A model generated the notes under the pieces. That model ran no database searches. It saw only the letters and a list, made by a program, of their open reading frames with translations, and had not been told where the DNA came from. From positions 682,001-746,000 of the forward strand of contig CAVZPR010000001.1 in the NCBI GenBank assembly GCA_963777285.1: a DNA stretch of 64,000 nucleotides, read 5' to 3'. The position numbers and the translations under genes were made by a program. Numbering within the stretch: the first letter of the stretch is position 1; every line of letters starts with the position of its first letter. Source of the stretch: JAFARE01 sp963777285 (GTDB lineage Bacteria; Chloroflexota; Dormibacteria; Aeolococcales; Aeolococcaceae). Positions 8,701 to 15,547 of this stretch are shown in pieces.

Positions 8701-9249
8701 AGTGGAGTGTCCGATTTGGTACAGACGCAGCGGCGCCAGCAGGTCCTTGAGCCGGTGCTCACCAAGGTCGTGGAGGTCGACGTCGACGAGCGCGGCCGTC
8801 GCTGCCGAGAGGAGAACCTGGCCACCATGAGCCGCGGCGCAGATGCGTGCAGCACGGTGAACGTCGATCCCGGCGTAGCCCTCGGCATCGACGCTGGCCT
8901 CGCCGGTGTGCAGACCCATGCGAACGCGCACCGGACCTGCCGCCAGCGCGGTCTGCCCTTCCATCGCCGCCCGCACCGCGTCCGCCGCGCTGCCGAAGGC
9001 GTAGAAGAAGGAATCGCCCTGGGTGTCCACCTCCGCGCCGTCGCGGCCGCTGAGCGCCTTGCGCAGTCGACGCCGGTGCTCGCGGAGCACGTCGGCGTAG
9101 CCGGCACCGAGCTCCTGCGCCAGCCGCGTCGACCCCTCGATGTCCGTGAAGAGGAAGGTGACCGTGCCGGTGGGCAGGGCCCGCGCCTCGGCGGCCGCCA
9201 TTACCGGCGCAGTGCCGGGCACTCCGACCGGTTCGACCTCCCCTGTCAT
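5779..9249 (-). CDS. Class III nucleotide cyclase - STAND NTPase - TPR - AAA+ ATPase fusion
   Basis: The 1156-residue protein has four parts. Residues 28-180 form a class III adenylate/guanylate cyclase domain with both metal aspartates visible (FTDIEGST, Asp36; TQGDSFFYAF, Asp79). Residues about 195-480 form a STAND/NB-ARC ATPase with P-loop GPGGTGKT at 226-233 and Walker B LLVIDN at about 289-294. Residues about 490-830 are TPR helices. The last roughly 290 residues are a second, different AAA+ ATPase (P-loop APGSGKT at 926-932, Walker B CFIDECD at about 977-983, PRQLREL near the end). Cyclase-STAND-TPR regulators (COG2114/COG3903) are common in Actinobacteria and Chloroflexi; the C-terminal AAA+ extension is unusual. 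It lies inside the tRNA-Pro-flanked island, just downstream of an IS256 element. Signal, product nucleotide and output are unknown. Confidence 0.9.
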   Translation of the reverse strand: MTGEVEPVGVPGTAPVMAAAEARALPTGTVTFLFTDIEGSTRLAQELGAGYADVLREHRRRLRKALSGRDGAEVDTQGDSFFYAFGSAADAVRAAMEGQTALAAGPVRVRMGLHTGEASVDAEGYAGIDVHRAARICAAAHGGQVLLSAATAALVDVDLHDLGEHRLKDLLAPLRLYQIGHSTFPPLRTIDFTNLPIQSTPLVGRERETDQVVTLLGEHRLVSLVGPGGTGKTRLALQAAAEASHGMPDGVFWVPLAEMRDPTMVMPAIADAVGVTSDLEARLAGKRMLLVIDNFEQVVDAAPQLAHLLERLRTVKLLVTSREPLRIAAEREYPVPPLPQSEAIALFTARARAMDPEFNADRAVSDICSAVDGLPLAVELAAARIKVLSTDQILARLSHRLELLTGRGRDTPLRQQTVRATIEWSHELLTQAERDLFARLAVFAGGWSVEAAEDVCGAELEVLEGLVAKSVVRHQRRRFSMLELIREYATERLGALAGRDELAQRHAEFFLSFAERIESDVELGLPDTWESRTAEDLNLRLALDHFVQRGDANSELRLVAAAAEHWFLRGSWEECERMLQHALAGNTQPTAARATALRAAGWISGRRGDASTANVYLDEALLIARTLGDDALTARVLRAVAAAERWGASPDSGRIATLHAEALRLARAAGDAVGVSSLLNNIGLETYFAGDLAGAAAVQAEAVATARAAGARRSVAIALLNLGYTYGRLREDARAWACFRESLELAHDLGLLECAVEGLYGLAWVTGSSGDHEATATLLGAAAREGSFGWVPENDDMVRTVNEATDSARRGLGDEQFETTYAVGRATSLDALIAWMQHDALHGFRAAAPGDRAGRPEPGTPSAETEEALSLVTGLEHIDMDAFNVVGRIMRFDPSVRDALIDARQSIAMAIEHPGRKRNAHLLWAAPGSGKTYFVRQVAELIPDVRCAEINLANTDEQALRDFLRGIGAEPAARTLCFIDECDSNPAGFAPYELLLPVLDQAAAAGAPVAFVLAGSSGSSAGELQRLMAERTKGADLVSRIPRDNVYSIAPLDIGDRILVAVGQFRAAAEEAGRRITAVERMALFYIAVDDGLNSPRQLRELCVRAVERLLPGEERLRYDHLFSPGNPENKAFWLRWQVRHGELVNHFVKIENRRA

Positions 9250-9576
9250 GGTGCTTGGATTCTGGCAATCGGCCGGCGCGCCGTCACTGATCCCCTGACG
9301 GGCGATCTCTCGGGCCGGTCAGAGCACCAGTCCCTGGAGCCTCGGAGGGGCTGACCAGGGTGCTCGCCAAGGACGGCGCTCTCGGAGACCAGGCCGGGAC
9401 CTCAACGCGGATCGAAAACCATCTCGGCTTTCCTGCCGGATCGTCAGGCGAGGCCGATGCCAAGGTCTGTAGCCATCTCCACGAAGCCGAGCACCCCCGA
9501 CAACCGAGGACGCGGTGCGGGGTACCTCCCCCGTCACCCTACGGCAGACGCTGGAACAATCAGTGGCCACGTCCTG
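9250..9576. other. Gene-free stretch upstream of the cyclase-STAND gene
   Basis: This region of about 330 bp separates the start of the 1156-residue regulator from the insertion sequence. It should contain the regulator's promoter, but no clear -10/-35 pair or operator stands out. The insertion sequence sits immediately upstream and could affect expression. Confidence 0.4.
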
Positions 9577-10942
9577 TCAAGTGGTGTAAGAGCGACCCGC
9601 ATCATCCGTGCGATTGAGTTGTTCACGCGGCGGCTCCTGTGATCGCGGGCGTGCCCTCCGTGTCGATGGTGGTGTACGAAGCATCGAGCGATTCCACGCT
9701 CATGTAGTGGCGGGTCACCGCCCACTCGTCGTGCTGCTCAGCGAGCACCGCGCCGAGCAAGCGGATGATCGCCGGACGGTCCGGAAAAATGCCCACGACG
9801 TCACTCCGCCGACGCAGCTCCTTGTTGAGCCGCTCCTGCGGGTTGTTCGACCAGATCTGCCGCCAGTGCTGCTTGGGAAAGCCGGTGAAGGCGAGCACGT
9901 CGTGCGAGGCGTCGGCGAGCATGTGCGCCGCCTCGGCGAAGATCTCTTCGAGCTGCTGCACGATCCGCTGCAGCTGCGCCCAGGTGGATTCCGCATCCGG
10001 CTGCGCGAAGACCGTGCGTACCAGCGTCGCCACCATCGGCTGCGCGCTCTTGCGGACTCGCGTCAGCAGATTGCGCATGAAGTGGGTGCGGCAGCGCTGC
10101 CAGGTGGCACCCACGAGCACTGCACCGATGGCGTCCTTGAGTTCCTCATGCGCGTCCGAGATGACCAGCTCGACGCCGCGGAGGCCCCGCGCAACCAGCG
10201 AGCGTAGGAAGGCGGTCCAGGCGGCACCGTCCTCGCGGGTGACCACGTCGGCGCCGAGGATCTCGCGCTGCCCCTCGCGATTGACACCGGTGGCGCACAC
10301 CAAGGCAACGTTGACGATGCGACCACCCTCGCGGCACTTGAGCACCAGCGCGTCGATCCACACGTAGCGGTAGGGCGCCGCGTCCAGCGGCCGGCTGCGG
10401 AACGCCTCAACGATGGGGTCGAGGCTCTTGGCCATCTCCGAGACCTGCGATTTGGAGATGCCGTCGATGCCCAGCGTCTTCACCAGACCGTCGACGCGCC
10501 GGGTCGAGACACCTCGCACGTAGCACTCGGCGATCACTTGCACCAGCGCCTGCTCCGAACGCCGGCGCCGCTCCAGCAGCCAGTCCGGAAAGTACGAGCC
10601 GGTGCGCAGCTTCGGAATGCCGAGCTCGATGCTCCCGGCTCGCGTGTCCCAGCTGCGCTCGCGGTATCCGTTGCGCGAGTTGGTCCGCTCCGGCGTTCGT
10701 TCGCCGTACCCGGCGCCGCAGATGGCGTCCACCTCGGCGTTCATGAGCATGCTGGTGAAGGTGCTGAGCATCTCGCGAAGCCGATCGGCGTCGGTGCTCT
10801 CGAGCTGCTTGCGAAACCAGGCCCAGGGGTCCATGCTGGTCGTGGCCACTGTTGTCTCCTTGAGGTTGGTAGAGCTTCGTCAAGGATGACGCGGTGGTCC
10901 TTCTCTGTCAGGACCGTCCGGGGCCGCTCATACACCACGTCC
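9577..10942 (-). mobile_element. IS256-family insertion sequence
   Basis: The element of about 1.37 kb is bounded by imperfect terminal inverted repeats. The left end (9577-9597) contains AGTGGTGTAAGAGCGACC; the right end (10922-10942), read on the opposite strand, contains CGTGGTGTATGAGCGGCC. It carries one intact transposase gene. Exact tips and the target-site duplication are not certain: GTGGCCAC (9563-9570) and GTGGACAC (10943-10950) are near-matching 8-mers, but the left one is a few bases from the presumed tip. Confidence 0.8.
9623..10849 (-). CDS. IS256-family transposase
   Basis: The 408-residue protein is full length for the mutator-type/IS256 DDE transposases. It has the N-terminal SRNGYRERSWDTRAGSIELGIPKLR region, a catalytic-core strand YVWIDALVLKCREGG with the first Asp, VELVISDAHEELKDA with the second Asp, the conserved WQRCRTHFMRNLL block, and WSNNPQERLNKELRRRSDVVGIFP near the catalytic Glu. 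It catalyses cut/copy-out transposition through the inverted repeats on either side. The frame is intact, so the element may still be active. Confidence 0.95.
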   Translation of the reverse strand: MATTSMDPWAWFRKQLESTDADRLREMLSTFTSMLMNAEVDAICGAGYGERTPERTNSRNGYRERSWDTRAGSIELGIPKLRTGSYFPDWLLERRRRSEQALVQVIAECYVRGVSTRRVDGLVKTLGIDGISKSQVSEMAKSLDPIVEAFRSRPLDAAPYRYVWIDALVLKCREGGRIVNVALVCATGVNREGQREILGADVVTREDGAAWTAFLRSLVARGLRGVELVISDAHEELKDAIGAVLVGATWQRCRTHFMRNLLTRVRKSAQPMVATLVRTVFAQPDAESTWAQLQRIVQQLEEIFAEAAHMLADASHDVLAFTGFPKQHWRQIWSNNPQERLNKELRRRSDVVGIFPDRPAIIRLLGAVLAEQHDEWAVTRHYMSVESLDASYTTIDTEGTPAITGAAA

Positions 10943-10994
10943 GTGGACACTAAGCAATCAGTAGCGCCGCCGTTATCGCCATGTCTGACAAAAG

Positions 10995-11039
10995 CTCGGG
11001 GAGACAGGACTCGAACCTGCGACCCCTGGTCCCCCAGAC
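10995..11039 (-). repeat. Partial tRNA-Pro(GGG) 3' half, putative attachment site 2
   Basis: This is a second perfect 45-base copy of the tRNA-Pro 3' half (15473-15517), again followed by T where the intact gene has C. It lies between the IS element and the SnoaL-like gene. Sharing the same C-to-T change with the copy at 5527 suggests both derive from element-borne attachment sites, not from independent tRNA duplications. Confidence 0.85.
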
Positions 11040-11095
11040 TAGTGATTATTTCCCGATTCTGGTTTGTATTCGTGAAATATGACTTTCGTCGGAAG

Positions 11096-11133
11096 ATGGT
11101 TGGGTAAAGGACTGATCCCCGCATCTTCAAATC
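11096..11133. repeat. Conserved arm beside attachment-site copy 2
   Basis: This is the counterpart of 5628-5665, nearly identical over 38 bases and at exactly the same offset from the tRNA-derived core. The remaining bases from 11134 to 11363 contain no gene that I can recognise. Confidence 0.7.
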
Positions 11134-11363
11134 GCGTGAAAACGCTTGGAAGGTGTTGGAATCGAGCGCAGGGAGGACTCGATGGATAGCGCCAGGACCC
11201 CATCCTGCCCCAGCGCGGGCCATGGACAAATGGCAATTCGAGCCACCGCGGCTGGCGCTACGTCGAGCCGATCCACTGCAGCTGTGGCTTCCAACTGCCC
11301 GGCGACCCTGCGGTCATCAGCGGTGACAGAACCGGGCACCGCGCCCTGGCTCTTGGCGCGGAC

Positions 11364-11774
11364 CTACGAATCGGCTCCCTGCTTCAGCTGCCTGTCGTAC
11401 TCCTTCTGGTCGAAATGCCCAAGCGAAGCAGCGATGAGGCCGCCGGCTCCCATGGTCCACTCCTCGAAACCGCTGATGCGGACGCTGCGCCCAGTTCCGC
11501 CCGGCCCCGCGTTTGTTCCTATGAGCGTCCAGTGGTATTCGATCTTCTCGCCCTCGACGCGCAGATCATCCATCAATACTTGCATGTCCGGGAAGGCGAC
11601 CATAAAGGTGCGCGCAGATTCCGCAATCGCCGCTCTACCATGCGAAGGGGCACCGTCGTTAATTGTGAGCGAGCCGTTCGGTTCGTACTGCGCCGCGACA
11701 AGCCCAGGATCCTGACTACACCACGCCTCCGTGTAGCGTCGGGCGAACTCCCGCATCTGATGGTGGTTTGACAC
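11364..11774 (-). CDS. SnoaL-like (NTF2 superfamily) protein
   Basis: The 136-residue protein fits the SnoaL/ester-cyclase branch of the NTF2 fold: an N-terminal helix with RRYTEAWCSQDPGLVAAQYE, then DGAPSHGRAAIAESARTFMVAFPDMQVLMDDL, and a beta sheet ending GGTGRSVRISGFEEWTMG. Members are small pocket proteins, some with isomerase or hydrolase activity and many of unknown function. The GTG start at 11774 has GGAGG nine bases upstream. It is the first gene of the outer island segment and is followed on the same strand (upstream side) by a truncated hydrolase. Confidence 0.82.
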   Translation of the reverse strand: MSNHHQMREFARRYTEAWCSQDPGLVAAQYEPNGSLTINDGAPSHGRAAIAESARTFMVAFPDMQVLMDDLRVEGEKIEYHWTLIGTNAGPGGTGRSVRISGFEEWTMGAGGLIAASLGHFDQKEYDRQLKQGADS

Positions 11775-11835
11775 CGCTGCTACCTCCGTGGGGTCTCTCT
11801 TGTTGCGCTCGCGGCCGTCTGCAGCCAGTTCGGTG

Positions 11836-12306
11836 TCAGGTTGTTGCTAACCATCCGTACATCCGCTTGAGATCCGGCGTTGGATCCTCACCAGCGTGAC
11901 CGTGGCCGAGTGTCGGTGTGACTACGAGGGTCGCGTTGGGGATGTGCTCCGCCAGCCAGCGTGGATGCTGTCGAGGCAGCACGGTCTCGTCAGGGTCATA
12001 GCAAATGGCTGTAGGGGCGACGATGGCCTCGGGCTCCAAGCCCCACGTCCCAAGCTGCGCCAGCTCGTCGTCCACCGCGCCCCACGGCCCCTGTCGCACC
12101 GCCTCCGCGTACTGGGCGGTGTCCGGGTTGGCCGGATCGACTAGGGTGGCGACCTCTGCGCTGATCACCGCGGCCGCACCCTCCTCACCTTCGAGACAGC
12201 GCGCCATGTACTCCCGCGTCTCTGCGTCCTGACCCGCCGACCACGCCTCATGTCCAAGTCGCTGGCGCGGCGCGATGGGCGCCTGCAGCGCGAGCCGGGT
12301 GACCGT
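11836..12306 (-). pseudogene. Alpha/beta hydrolase, C-terminal half only
   Basis: The frame encodes the cap and C-terminal part of an alpha/beta hydrolase: REYMARCLEGEEGAAAVISAEV, then IVAPTAICYDPDETVLPRQH with the catalytic Asp, and LVVTPTLGHGHAG with the catalytic His. The nucleophile elbow (GxSxG) and the first half of the fold are absent. The upstream sequence (open to 12534) does not resemble a hydrolase and runs into the divergent membrane-protein gene. The gene is therefore probably non-functional. Confidence 0.65.
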
Positions 12307-12491
12307 CGTGGGTCGTTGTCGTTTGCGCCAATCGGTCCATACGCACCCCTCGGCGCAACGCGCCGTCGTGAACAGGCTCAAGCCGGAGATCAAGGGTTGC
12401 ACACGGCGGCCACGGTTGTCCCTGGCCATCGAGTGCCCCTGATACCGTTGCGCGCTGAGACATTCACCTATCCGAGAGGGTTGTCGCCGGC

Positions 12492-13076
12492 GTGAGGTGG
12501 TTTGGCGTACGCATCCAGCGCGCTTGGCAGTCACCGGCGACCAAGTGGATCCTCGTCTTCGCGTGCATCCTCCTCGCCACTCTGTGGCTCTGGCGCGTTC
12601 CCCCTGCGGGGTCTGCCACGGCCAACCTCGGGACGTGGGGGGAGTGGATTGCCGGGATCGGCGCCATTGCGGCGGCGGTTGTTGCCCTCAGCGCCATCGT
12701 GATTCAGCGTCAGGCGGAGGACATTGGGCGACGCACGGCCGTCGCGGCGTGGATGGACGTCGAGGTCGATCCGGACCGCGGCCAGCCGTACTGGACAGTG
12801 AAGATCCGCAACGACACGGGCCTGCCAATCTTCGCGTGGGGCATCACCAGTCCCACAAGGTCAGTGCACCTGTGCTCACGCGAAAACGGTCCGATCGTCC
12901 CGGACATGAGTCGGTATCTCCTCTCAGCCGAAGAACCACCCGACCAGGCCCGCGCTGTGGCACTTGTGCTGGAGTTCAGGGATCGACTGGGCAAGGTGTG
13001 GCGACGGGAAGCCAGCGGAGAGGTTGGTTCGCTGACAGCGCTGACCCGCTGTCCCAATGAGCCGGCACTGAGGTGA
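12492..13076 (+). CDS. Two-TM membrane protein coupled to a STAND ATPase
   Basis: The 194-residue protein has a basic N-terminus, a first transmembrane helix at about 19-36, a second at about 51-72 (WIAGIGAIAAAVVALSAIV), and a cytoplasmic C-terminal domain of about 120 residues that starts with a QRQAEDIGRRTAV helix and has beta-rich sequence (WTVKIRNDTGLPIFAWGI). I do not recognise the family. The GTG start is at 12492, and its stop overlaps the GTG start of the next gene (GTGA at 13073-13076), so the two proteins are probably made together. A membrane protein paired with a STAND sensor inside an integrated island suggests an effector role, but that is inference. Confidence 0.7.
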   Translation: MRWFGVRIQRAWQSPATKWILVFACILLATLWLWRVPPAGSATANLGTWGEWIAGIGAIAAAVVALSAIVIQRQAEDIGRRTAVAAWMDVEVDPDRGQPYWTVKIRNDTGLPIFAWGITSPTRSVHLCSRENGPIVPDMSRYLLSAEEPPDQARAVALVLEFRDRLGKVWRREASGEVGSLTALTRCPNEPALR

Positions 13077-15415
13077 GCAACGTCGTTCCTGCACCCGGCC
13101 AGGCGCAGCGGATTCACCCGATTGGAGTTCGGTTGGACTTCACCGAGCGCGTCTATGGTGCATCCTCTCGCATCCCGGAAGCGTCGGCGACGGCCCGTGG
13201 GCGAGTAGCCAGCCTGACGACCAACCTGCCCATCGCCTCAACTCCCCTGGTTGGAAGAGACGAAGACCTTTCCTCGCTTGTCGAGCTGGTACGCGGACAT
13301 CGCGTTGTGACGATCACGGGTCCGGGAGGCGTCGGCAAGACGAGCCTCGTTCTCGAACTCGGTCGACAACTCGGCAGTGAATCCTTTGGCTCCGTCTTGT
13401 TCGTCGCGCTTGCGGACATCGTGAACCCCGCTGAGTTCATTCCAGCGATCGCGAACGCACTTGACGTCAAAGAGGCGGAGGGGCGGACACTGTTTGAGGG
13501 CCTCGTAGCGCTGATCGACGGCAGGAAGACGCTGTTGTTGCTGGACAACCTGGAGCAGGTCGTGACGGCTACGCCGGAAATTACCAAGCTCCTGCAACGG
13601 TGCTCCGATCTCCGGGTCGTCGCCACCAGCAGGACACCACTCAGGATCTCAGGCGAGCAGGAGTACCCGCTCGCCGCACTGTCGCTCCCGCCGTCGTCAG
13701 GCACGGATTCAGCCGAATCCTTGCTCGCATATCCATCTGTAGCTCTGTTCGTTGAGCGTGCTCGTGCCAATCGAGGCTCGTTCGAGTTGACCGATGCGAA
13801 CGCCGCAGCCGTCGCCACCATCTGCCGCCGCTTGGACGGCTTGCCGTTGGCCATCCAGCTGGCTGCGTCACGCCTCCGTCTCTTGTCTCCGGAAGCGTTG
13901 TTGGAACGGCTCAATCACGCCCTCGATGTGCTCACATCAGGGACTCGCGACGCGCCGGTGCGACAGCAGACGCTGCGGGCGACGATTGACTGGAGCTACT
14001 CGCTCCTCACGCCCTCGGAGCAGAGACTGTTCCGCCGCCTGACCGTGTTCGCGGGCGGCTGCTCAGTCGAGGATGTTGAAGCCGTGTGCGCTGACCCGGA
14101 TGACAGCAGCAGCCTCGACTCACTCGAGTCTGTGCTCGACAAGGCACTGGTGCAACTGGATCCCCGCGGCATCCGCCTCTCGATGCTCCAGACGGTCGCC
14201 GAGTACGCACGCGAGCAGCTTGACGCCTCGGGTGAGACGGTGCCGGTGGCGCTGCGCCATGCCCGGCACTACGCAGACATCGCGCGCGCCGTCCGTCTCG
14301 GGGTCGAGGGCGCGGATCAGATCGCATCCCTACAGCGTGGGATCGCTGACGAGGGCAACATCGTCGCGGCGCTCGACACGCTGTTGATGGAGGCACGGAA
14401 CGCGGATACATCCGCGTGCGAAACGGGAATGCAGATGTGCGGCGATCTGCTCCTCTATTGGCACATCCGCGGAAAGAACCTTACAGCGCGGCAGTACGCT
14501 CAAGCCTTTCTCGATGCTGACACCGTGGGCGCTCCGTCGGTGGGGCGCGCCGGCGCTCTGCTCACTGCCGCCCTGGCCTCATGGACGCTCGGCGAGTTCG
14601 AGCGGTCGAACGCGGAGGTCATCCAGGCGCACACCGTCGCGGTGGAGGTCAACGCCGATCGCGAGCGGTGCTACGCGCGCTTCCTCGGCGGACTTGGACA
14701 GATCGGTTTCAACCTGGAGCAAGGGCTGGCGTGGACGAGTGAAGCCCTCAAACTCGCCCAAGCGATCGGTTTCCAGTGGGCCGAGGGTTTCGCTCTGACC
14801 ATCGATGGCTTGCTCCAGACCGTCTGCAACGAACCCGGTAAGGCGCGCGAACGGTACGAGCAGGCGCTTGCAATCCAGGGCCGAATCGGGGACGAGGAGG
14901 GTGCCGGTCTGTCCCTTGGCGGCCTCGCCCAACTGGCGGCGATGTCTGGCGAGTACGCTGGCGCTCTCGATTTCTATGAGCGGTCGCTCGCCGCCTTCAG
15001 AGCCTGCGGTGATCGGGCCGAGGAAGCGCGCATCCTGTCCGAGATGGCGTGGGCCCAATTGCAGAACGGCGATAGCGCGCAGGCCCGCCGCTTGTTCTTC
15101 GATTCGGTACATGCGTATACCGACGTCGCCAGCGTTCGAGGGATCGGGTTGTCACTGGTCGGACTGGCTGCAGCGGAGGCTGTGGAAGATCGGCCGTCGA
15201 ATGCCGTCCGCATCGCTGCGGCTGCCGAGGTGTATGCGAATCAGGAAGGGATCGTCAACGTGTATTCCGACGAGAATCCGGGGCGCCGCTTCGTGGATGA
15301 GGCACGAGCCGTGCTTCCTGCCGAGGAGGTCGCGCGTGCCACAGCGGACGGTCGCAGGTTGACGATCAATGAAGCACTCGAGCTCGCCAATCGTGGTGAC
15401 ACGCCCAGCGAGTGA
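13073..15415 (+). CDS. STAND/NB-ARC ATPase with TPR domain
   Basis: The 780-residue protein starts with about 50 unassigned residues. A STAND NTPase follows: PIASTPLVGRDEDL, P-loop GPGGVGKT at 83-90, Walker B LLLLDN at 154-159, the sensor motif VVATSRTPLRI, and GLPLAIQLAASRLRLLS. Next come a winged-helix region (RATIDWSYSLLTPSEQRLFRRLTVFAGG) and TPR repeats from about 400 to the end. It is homologous to the central part of the 1156-residue protein at 5779 but has no cyclase and no HTH output. Translation is coupled to the preceding two-TM gene. Codon use looks less GC-biased than in the operon at 15.5-23.6 kb, consistent with transfer. Confidence 0.9.
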   Translation: MSNVVPAPGQAQRIHPIGVRLDFTERVYGASSRIPEASATARGRVASLTTNLPIASTPLVGRDEDLSSLVELVRGHRVVTITGPGGVGKTSLVLELGRQLGSESFGSVLFVALADIVNPAEFIPAIANALDVKEAEGRTLFEGLVALIDGRKTLLLLDNLEQVVTATPEITKLLQRCSDLRVVATSRTPLRISGEQEYPLAALSLPPSSGTDSAESLLAYPSVALFVERARANRGSFELTDANAAAVATICRRLDGLPLAIQLAASRLRLLSPEALLERLNHALDVLTSGTRDAPVRQQTLRATIDWSYSLLTPSEQRLFRRLTVFAGGCSVEDVEAVCADPDDSSSLDSLESVLDKALVQLDPRGIRLSMLQTVAEYAREQLDASGETVPVALRHARHYADIARAVRLGVEGADQIASLQRGIADEGNIVAALDTLLMEARNADTSACETGMQMCGDLLLYWHIRGKNLTARQYAQAFLDADTVGAPSVGRAGALLTAALASWTLGEFERSNAEVIQAHTVAVEVNADRERCYARFLGGLGQIGFNLEQGLAWTSEALKLAQAIGFQWAEGFALTIDGLLQTVCNEPGKARERYEQALAIQGRIGDEEGAGLSLGGLAQLAAMSGEYAGALDFYERSLAAFRACGDRAEEARILSEMAWAQLQNGDSAQARRLFFDSVHAYTDVASVRGIGLSLVGLAAAEAVEDRPSNAVRIAAAAEVYANQEGIVNVYSDENPGRRFVDEARAVLPAEEVARATADGRRLTINEALELANRGDTPSE

Positions 15416-15473
15416 TCGCAACGCGGATCGGATAGATGATAGCGGCTACGTTTGTACGCTATGTGGCACAAAC

Positions 15474-15547
15474 TCGGGGAGACAGGACTCGAACCTGCGA
15501 CCCCTGGTCCCCCAGACCAGTACTCTAACCACCTGAGCTACTCCCCG
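15474..15547 (-). tRNA. tRNA-Pro(GGG)
   Basis: A complete cloverleaf is readable on the minus strand. The acceptor stem CGGGGAG pairs with CTCCCCG, the D-arm contains GCTCAGGTGGTTAGAGT, the anticodon stem CTGGT/ACCAG encloses loop CTGGGGG with anticodon GGG, and the T-arm contains GGTTCGAATCC. CCA is not encoded. The 5' end overlaps the last 23 bases of gpsA, and the 3' half is the sequence duplicated at 5527 and 10995. This gene is thus the probable integration target of the neighbouring island and is kept intact at its edge. Confidence 0.97.

Noticed and set aside
9563..10950. 8-bp target-site duplication of the IS (GTGGCCAC / GTGGACAC)
   Set aside because: The two 8-mers differ at one base and the left one is separated from the apparent inverted-repeat tip, so it may be coincidence.
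10538..11107. Plus-strand frame running from the IS into the partial tRNA copy
   Set aside because: Its C-terminal part is simply translated tRNA sequence, and the rest is antisense to the transposase.
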